From: Apostichopus japonicus
Lineage: Eukaryota; Echinodermata; Holothuroidea; Aspidochirotida; Stichopodidae
Assembly: GCF_037975245.1 (NCBI RefSeq)
Contig: NC_092579.1
Coordinates: forward strand, 19,180,678-19,244,677
Direction: 5' to 3'
DNA: 64,000 nucleotides
Part shown: positions 56,520 through 64,000 of the stretch, in pieces
Position numbering within the stretch: the first letter of the stretch is position 1
How the letters are laid out: each line of letters starts with the position of its first letter
The notes under the pieces: generated by a model
Told to the model about the DNA's origin: nothing
The model's input: the letters and a program-made list of their open reading frames with translations, nothing else
Database searches by the model: none
Made by a program: the position numbers and the translations under genes

Positions 56520-59500
56520 GTGAGTTCATACTGGTCTCTAATTTAAAATGTCGGTCGCCTTTTCCGTTGCAGTTTCATATTATATTTTCTCTTGGAATGC
56601 TTTGTTAGTTGGGAGAGTTGTAACAAAACCAATCATTCTTAAACAGTGAAATAAAAAATAACATAAATCGTATATAATTAATTGATCATAAACAAAAACA
56701 GAAGAAAAGGTAGCAGCTAGTACCCAATGCTCTAAGATGGCAACACCCACCAGACTCCTATGAGTAAACATCCCAAAAGGGGAAACCCTAAAGAATCTAG
56801 AGGATTTTTTTATTATACTGCTACAGAAAATAGCTTATTTCCATCATGTCATGACAAGAAATGTCCTTTAAATATTGTTTCTCAAAATTTGATCAGACTA
56901 ATCCAAAACATTTGTGTTTGAACTTCTTAGGATGTTGAAAGCAGTAATCAGTATAGTCATGAAAAAGCAGCTATTTTACAGCAAAACACTGCCACACTGT
57001 CTGTGATTTTCAATGTTACCATGGTTGCGTCATGTTGCGGTTAGTCGTTAGTCGGGTTGTCCAGCTGTCAGAAATTTCCTTTTACTTTCTGCCTGTGTCT
57101 AATAGACTTCTTCAACGACAATGTACGTACATGTTTAAAGCAATGTAGTATCCATGTTGTTTTTCCCCTCGAATCTTACATTCTTCCCCAAGGAACAGAC
57201 TTTCTACACCTGAAAGCTTAAAAAAAATATATATATATAAATAAATAAAAAATAAAAAATAAAAAAATTGGCCTTATATAGGAAGAAGAAAACTTCCATT
57301 TGTTAGACACATGGAGAGTTATCTCAAATTTGAAAGCTAAAAATGTATTCAGCATGTTCTTTTTAAGTGTTGGCGTGATCATGTGGTAATGAAATTGGCT
57401 AGAATGAATAGATGTATGGAAGGAAATCTTATTAGGTCATGCTCTAGAATTTTAAATCATATTTTGGTCTGAACTTTTGAAATAGAGATGCTTTATTACT
57501 GATAGATATGTTTGTTAACTATGTTATACTGTACATAATGTATGTTTTTTTAAGGCTCAGTATTCAAACAGCTGTATATACAAGGAGAGCAGTGAGATAG
57601 TACAATCATAAATATTTCAAAAAAAAATTCAACCTCTGCAAAAAACTAGAGGAAATTTTTAGTCAGTTACTTTGAAATGTGCTATATAGTCTTTTTTGTG
57701 GATTTGGTTTTACATATTTCAAGGTACATGTATACTTTATCCCACCTTCCCCCTTCCCCATGTGTCCGAACATACTATGCTTTGGATAATTGGCTATGAT
57801 AGCATAATTGGTGATGGAACGAACAATTCAAGGAAACAACTTGACAATTCTGTTTCTTGTACGTTTGGTGTCCCTCCATAAATAACTCTGTGATTTAACA
57901 GCAAAATTATTTTAAGGAACACTAAAACCTTAAAATGTCATATCTCTGTGAAGGATGGCTTCAGATTGTTTCACTCATTGAAAACAGAATAAACTAACTG
58001 CAAATTTATATTCACCGATTGAAAGTAAAGTAAAAAACATCTATTAACGAGGAGAGACAATTGTTATTATTCATGTGTAAGTCTGGTGTCCCTCTATCTA
58101 CATAAATCCAAAATGATGCTCTTTTATGGCAAAGCTTTAAACTTTGTTTAAGTGAGGAAGATCTCTACAAATCCTTTCCTCATTTCTGTGTATGTCCTGA
58201 AGCATTTTATCGCTAAAATGTTCATCAATGATATAGAGAAAGTTGCTGTATCTGTAATATGATAGCATACCTATGTTGTATGTTCTATGCAGTGTCTACA
58301 ATGCTATCGTGTCAGGTGGTACTAGAAAGTAAGCCTTTGCTGAAATATGTTTTTGATGTGTCATACTGCAGTTGTTTACTCATGTTTAAAGTGGACGTGG
58401 GTGTGTTTATGTGTCCTTACTCGGCAGATTATTGACGGCTTCACATTTATGTTTAAAACACAAAAACCTAGCCTAGGCATTTCATGGTTTAATAGTTGTC
58501 CTGGCATTAGTATAGACTAACATTTCTTAACTTGGTGAACACAAACACCTTGGGGGTGTAAAGCATAGGAGTCATGTTGATGTAAGTTGGTGACCATGAT
58601 ATCCTGCAAACTTGATTGAGGAAATGGGAGCACTGTAGGATGGAGAAATGTCCCCAGTAGAGGAATTTACTACTGACATCAATTCACTGGACCAAGAAAC
58701 TCTTCAAATTATCAATTGTGAAGTGTTTCTTAAAATTTCATTAAAAAGTTTGTTTTTTTCTCATAGATTCAAACAGCATGATAAAACCATGCAGACAAGC
58801 ATTTAATAATCCACGCATGATGATTCAACCAAGCAACACACCTATTAGTGCTTGTCATTAAAGTATTGTACATTGTTTACCCTAGCACAGGTGTCAAGTA
58901 AACCCAGCAGATGTTAGTACCAAAATGCTATGAATATTCATGAAAACGGTTTGATTTTATCGGAAGGGAAGATCAATGTTGCCAAATTAAAATCTATTTC
59001 ATATTAAAACCATCAGGAAGCGATCATTGGAGAGATTTAAATATTTTTATCATTTTTTTTATACATACTTTAAAATATATGTCGGTGGTTGAAATACGGA
59101 AAGCCTAGGAAAAACACAGTCTGTAGTAATGTTTAGGAAAGTTGAAAAAAATACCTCCGATATATATAGTCTTACTCTCTAAACAGCTATTTGTAATGCT
59201 GACACCAGTTTTGTTTTACTCATGCATTGTTTGGTTTGGATTGGGTGGTAAAGGATGTCCTACAAGGCTGATCAAATATACCTGTGATCTGATTGACAAT
59301 GTGTTTTTATTTGTGAAGTTGATTTACCAATTACAACCATCATCATCATCATGGTGATCCAAACGGAACTGGATAGGAACGGTAACATCGAGGTAAAGAA
59401 AAATAATTTCAAATATTTCAAACCTTTTAGGGAGAAAAGAGCAGATAGCAAACTGCATTTTAACTATTAAAACACAAACCTCTGTTATAAGAACGATCTT

Positions 59501-61860
59501 GTTGAGATAGAGAGCATAGGCATTAATATGGCGAAGAGGAAATTGTGTGTTTTGTTGGTAATTCTACCCAAACAATCCCACTATTGCTATAAATAATAAA
59601 GGTGGGGGGGGGGTGAGAGAATAGTAAATGAATGCAACAAGGCATTCTCCCAGGTCTTTCAATGAACAAGAAATTAATGGATTTGTATCGTTTTGAAACA
59701 TTTTTCTTGTTTCTGTTGTAATTTTTTTTCATATTATCATTATTAACACGTACATACAACACAGCAAATTACAAAATATGAAAACAAATTTTTTCGTCAT
59801 TATATGAAATGAAAGTTGACCACCTAAGCTAAAGGAGACAACATTGTTATAATGAGATTTTAGCATGGAATATATATAGTCAAGCATGTGTCATTTTAAG
59901 TAGATTCCAAACTGGTAGCTCTCTGACATTTGCTTCATATGGTCTAATGGACATGCTGAGGGCTCTCTGCATTACAGGAGGTGTCTCTCAAAGGTGCAAA
60001 GACATAGGATGGTGATTGGGTTTGAGTGTGAAGATTGGGGGAAGAGGCAGATAATTTTGTCATCTTCTTACTTTTATCTCTCTGTTTTGTGGTTGTATTT
60101 CTGTCCAAACGTTTTATAATGAGAAGAAGTTGAGGAAGTTGATGACTGGGGGATCCATAGGAATGGAGAAATGTAGGATGGGGAGGGGAAAGGGAGGTGG
60201 GGGACAATATGTTCCTGAAAGCTACTGTACATGGGAGTCTTCAAAATATTATATTCTGAATATTGTCCCAATCTCAGATAACTTAATATCTTCTGTAATT
60301 CTTGGAAGTAGGGTGAGGTGGAGGTAAAAGGATAGAAGAGGGAGGGAGAGTTAGGACCATCGATGAAGGAGAAGATGAGCAACCTTAGAGATATATAAAT
60401 CAAGTTTTACAAATGGCCATTTACAAGGGCAAAAACTGAGAGTTTGCTTTTGCTAGCAAATTTAAGGATTACCTGAGCATGACATAATCCCTCAAGAGTT
60501 TGTGTAATCAACACTGCAACCCAAAGTGAATTCAGTATCAATTTCAGAATTTGGCTAGGTCTTCATCCAAAGTGGATATAATAACCCAAATATGTAGATC
60601 ATTTGCCAGAGAAGCGGTTTAGAGGAGATGGAGATGGAGAGGAGATGGAGGGGGGGAGGGGGAGATTTAGTTGGGAGGGACGAGATGAGATTTCCGTCTT
60701 ACCTCAAACACCCATGGGGTCCACACACTGTAAGTTGATGGGTACAAAGATATCAGAAGTCAGAGTATGGTGGTCTGTTTTATAATAGATTTGCAGTGAG
60801 TCCTTACTTGTACCCAAACTATATTTGTACTCAAACTATACTTGTACTTATATTTCTAGGAAAGTTGACTGTACTGGTACTCAACCTCTAAGATCTGTAG
60901 TTGTACTCACACAAATCTATATAGTATCGAAACTGGTACAAAATTACTCCTATTCACAATTAGCGCCTTACCGGTACTCCTATCATGCTACTGTACTTGT
61001 AGTACAAGGATGGTGTAGCATGTTTTTCTTTCATCAAGGTTATTTCTGGTGTATGCACCGTAGGAAGGATGGTTTGTTTCAATCTGTTTCTGTCACTTTT
61101 TTTTAATGACTTTGTTTGCCACAGAGGCATTGATGAATGTGGCTGCCATTACCTTCTCCTGCATCCATGTAACTGGTCAGACCCTCCGGGTGTACACCCA
61201 AAGGATTGACTGGTTATGGAATCATGAAAGGGAAGTCACCTGCTGGTGGCATCAACCTCATAATTATCTGAATACTATAATGTTCAATAAAACTTAAAGC
61301 GTGATATCATAACATTTATTCAAGATTGTTACAGGGCTTAAATGAGTCGATTCATGGACTCTTAGCCAGTAATATCCCTGTCACATCCCCCACCCCAACC
61401 CCTTCCACACCTTAGCAAATACTTCACCTACTAGGTGCTCTTATCTTTCACGGAACAAAATCTTTGTCTCTGTAGTACCTGCAATGTCACTGGCAGATCA
61501 AGGAGTTGTCAGAATTTTGTTATTCACCCCATCCCATCCCATCCCACCCCACCCCTTCCCACCCTTCAATTTTTTCTTGCATGTGATTCTATCAGGCCTT
61601 GGATGTGCAAGGTCGAAATATGATAAGTGTCATAAGTTTTAAAACTCAATTGATTTTTCCATATTTTTTGGTGGTGTGTGCGTGTGTCTGTGTCCTTGTT
61701 AAAACTAGGTCACCACAATCAATACCAATATTCGTGAGAAAGGTATTAATTAGGGATTTTATGTTGAATAGTCTGTAATTTTAGATGATTATTTATGAAC
61801 AGTGACCTGATAACGGTCAAGGCTTTCATTTCTGCTGTGTTTGACAAAAAAGCTGTTTTC

Positions 61861-62115
61861 TTTCCTTTGGGAAGAGTGTACCCCAGAAATCCATGGAGCT
61901 TTTGTTAACTTCCCTTAGAAATAGTGCACCCTGTTAATTGAGGGAGCTCTTGTTACTTTCCCTTGGGAAGAGTGTACCCCAGATGTCCAGGGAGCTACTG
62001 TTAACTTTCTTTTAGAAGGGGGTACCCCAACAGCCCTGGGTCCTCTTTATAACTTCTGTTGGTAAGAGAGTGCAACACCATCCCTTGGACATCCTGAAAA
62101 CTTCCCTTGAGAGAG
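61861..62115 (+). repeat. Diverged 48 bp minisatellite, ~5 copies
   Basis: Units beginning near 61862, 61910, 61958, 62006, 62054 and 62102, each of the form ttcccttgggaagagtgtac followed by cccaga.atccagggagct.ttgttaac. Confidence 0.88.
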
Positions 62116-63984
62116 ATGTTTTTTTTTTTAGGTTTTTTTAAGCACAGGTACAGTGATTTGCCATATATTTTTCTACACAAACATGAGTTGAATGCTGGTT
62201 ACTTTGCTTGTGTACTGCATGGAACACACTTTTGTGCCTAATGTAAATAATGCCAGACCAAACTTTTCATGGACTCTTGATGCATTTTTCGAAATTAACT
62301 TATATCACTTATAAAGACAAAGACTGGGCCTTGTGAATACCTCACCCTGTTTGTATTTTATCTCCCTATATTTTTTTTTTCAAACTTAAATTCTGTAGAG
62401 CTGTAAATCATCATGGAATAATTTGCTCTGCCTTCCTAGATCTGGATGTAGTACTATGTGTATGGTAAGGCCTGGTGCTGGGCTAGGGTAGGTAGCACAG
62501 AACTATAAGCTCTGTTGACGTGCAGCACGGTTAAATACATGCACCTCATAAAAATCTCTGTATAGTTCCGTTTATTAGTCGTATATGGGATCTATCAGAC
62601 AGTTTTGAAGGTTTTGTCTGAGACAGACAGAATTGTTTTAAGGGATATTATTTGCTTGAAAAAATTCTGTATTTGATATCTTGAAAGAATCTATATTCGA
62701 TATCTTGAAAAATTTCATATAGAAGTAGAAAAAAGAGATGGAAAAGCAAAGACCTATACTTTTTATATCAGCCTATTTTTAAAGGAAAAAAGATAATAAA
62801 TGAAAAGCACTTGCAAAATGGTGGGAGAAAAATTGCAAAGTTGTGGAAAGCAATCGGATGGGAAGCAAATGGTATTTTTTTCTCTTCTATCATCAAATAA
62901 TTATTCATTGCACTGTTCAGTAATTTCTATCGGTTCACACAATTTCATAAATTTCCGGGTTTTATTTTAATTTGTATGTCTTGCCCTCTGTTGTTGTTTT
63001 CTTTTCTGTCTGTGTCAGTCTAGCATAACTTTCTTTATCTGTTTGGGAAATAAACAACAAAAACTCTTTGTTGAAACATTCAATATTTTGTCGCCCTCAT
63101 CCTCTTCCTCTTAAAATCTTCCTCTTGGGCTCCAAATTTCATAATCAGGTCACAAATTTGGACTCCTACAGTACTTTCCATTTCTGATAAACCCTCTGTT
63201 ATGGACTTCGATGTCCGATAATTCGTAATACTGTTTTCTTTCTGTTTTAACCATTTGATTTCACAGTAGTACACAATCATCCACTCCCAAGTGGTAATAG
63301 TCATTAGTTCTTTAAATATCAATAAATTCCAACAATACAAGGGCATTGAACTGCAGCTGTTAATAAACTGGAATTTGTGATATTTATACTTTCAATAGCA
63401 ATATGTGTCAAGGAGGTGTGATTTTAGCAATATTCTGATTATCATATTAAGCTTTATTTATCTAAAATCTGAGTTTCCTACTTGTGCTGGATTTTGGACC
63501 TGTAGTTCAATAGCAAAACTGTTTACTTTAGTATCAATGTGATTGGGAAGCTTGCTGTAGGATCATCTTAATCACATCATAACAGGTATGGATGGGATAA
63601 GTTGTGAGCCTGAATGTTTTGATATTGTAGAATATGATGTTCAAAAAGGAACCCCAAAATATATATTTCTGAGACCTGGGCTCTGAGAATAAAGGTTTGT
63701 AGGAGACATCAGAGTCAAAGAGGTACAGTATTAGGTTTAGGAGGGATATCCCAGGGATAGGTGTTGCCAGGTTAAGGGTAACTCCCCTCCCAGTTGTAGT
63801 CAAGCATTCATCTCCCCCACCCGTCCCCATTCAGTTGCCTGGTTACTATTTGATTTTTAGCCTTTCCTACTTCCATCTGTTTAAATTAATCTGTCTTTTC
63901 TTGCCATATATGTACCTTGTTTACATACAAACCGGTTTCCAAAATTTCCCTTTCGAAAGGTACAAGATCTCCTCAGTACAGAAT

Positions 63985-64000
63985 TTGTGCTGTTTCACAG
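63985..64000 (+). other. Candidate splice acceptor at the right edge
   Basis: A pyrimidine-rich tract ending in AG on the last base. If used, SGSM3 exon 12 starts at the first base outside the window, and phase 0 would be expected. Confidence 0.4.

Larger units (their letters stand above)
56520..64000 (+). other. SGSM3 intron 11 (>= 7.4 kb)
   Basis: Contains an AT-run (57220-57265), purine-rich G/A stretches (60170-60360, 60600-60680), (CCCAT/CCCAC)n at about 61527-61565, and a 48 bp minisatellite (61861-62115). No SGSM3-like coding sequence was found, so the next exon lies outside. The window ends on ttgtgctgtttcacag, a good acceptor. Confidence 0.65.

Noticed and set aside
59142-59357. 71-codon hydrophobic ORF in SGSM3 intron 11
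   Set aside because: No homology to SGSM3 or another family seen; ends in a (TCA)n run.
63080-63346. 88-codon minus-strand ORF as a gene exon
   Set aside because: Composition is protein-like at its C-terminal end, but no recognised family, splice partner or polyA signal supports it.

Overview
The window is nuclear DNA of an intron-rich, AT-rich metazoan. Long introns with GT-AG borders, vertebrate-like orthologues, non-LTR retrotransposons, tRNA-derived SINEs and short inverted-repeat DNA transposons all point to an invertebrate deuterostome. An echinoderm is the best guess (inference, from protein similarity and repeat style); the species cannot be named from the sequence alone.

Four protein-coding genes were assembled exon by exon, with splice phases matching at every coding junction. 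(1) Positions 1-9440, minus strand: a BRAT1 orthologue (HEAT-repeat ATM activator/Integrator-associated protein), 11 coding exons seen, C-terminus off the left edge. (2) 16842-21732, minus strand: a complete five-exon N-sulfoglucosamine sulfohydrolase (SGSH, lysosomal heparan N-sulfatase). (3) 22333-28074, plus strand: a second complete five-exon SGSH paralogue, head to head with the first across a ~600 bp shared upstream region. Exons 2-5 have identical lengths in the two copies, so this is an inverted gene duplication. (4) 30878-56519, plus strand, continuing past the right edge: SGSM3 (TBC-domain Rab GAP), 12 coding exons covering the N-terminus and the TBC domain; the SH3 and RUN domains must lie beyond the window. 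Its first intron is ~16.5 kb.

Between BRAT1 and the SGSH pair lie a diverged ~450-480 bp tandem duplication (10.3-11.3 kb) and a CR1/L2-type non-LTR retrotransposon (11.8-15.9 kb) with an uninterrupted 1019-codon endonuclease/reverse-transcriptase ORF but a 5'-truncated ORF1. A 3' fragment of another LINE lies in SGSM3 intron 1 (46 kb).

Mobile and repetitive DNA fills the introns: three MITE-like elements with terminal inverted repeats and target-site duplications (8.6 kb, carrying telomere-like TTAGGG repeats; 25.4 kb, hAT-like with a perfect 8 bp duplication; 35.3 kb, 175 bp), four copies of one tRNA-derived SINE family, a second tRNA-like repeat at 38 kb, an AGGTCA-rich repeat containing a perfect DR1 motif, a perfect 23 bp-stem hairpin at 55.6 kb, and several mini- and microsatellites. 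No prokaryotic-type defence system, CRISPR array, rRNA or functional tRNA gene was seen. The most noteworthy items are the divergent SGSH pair and the MITE and SINE families with readable insertion footprints.
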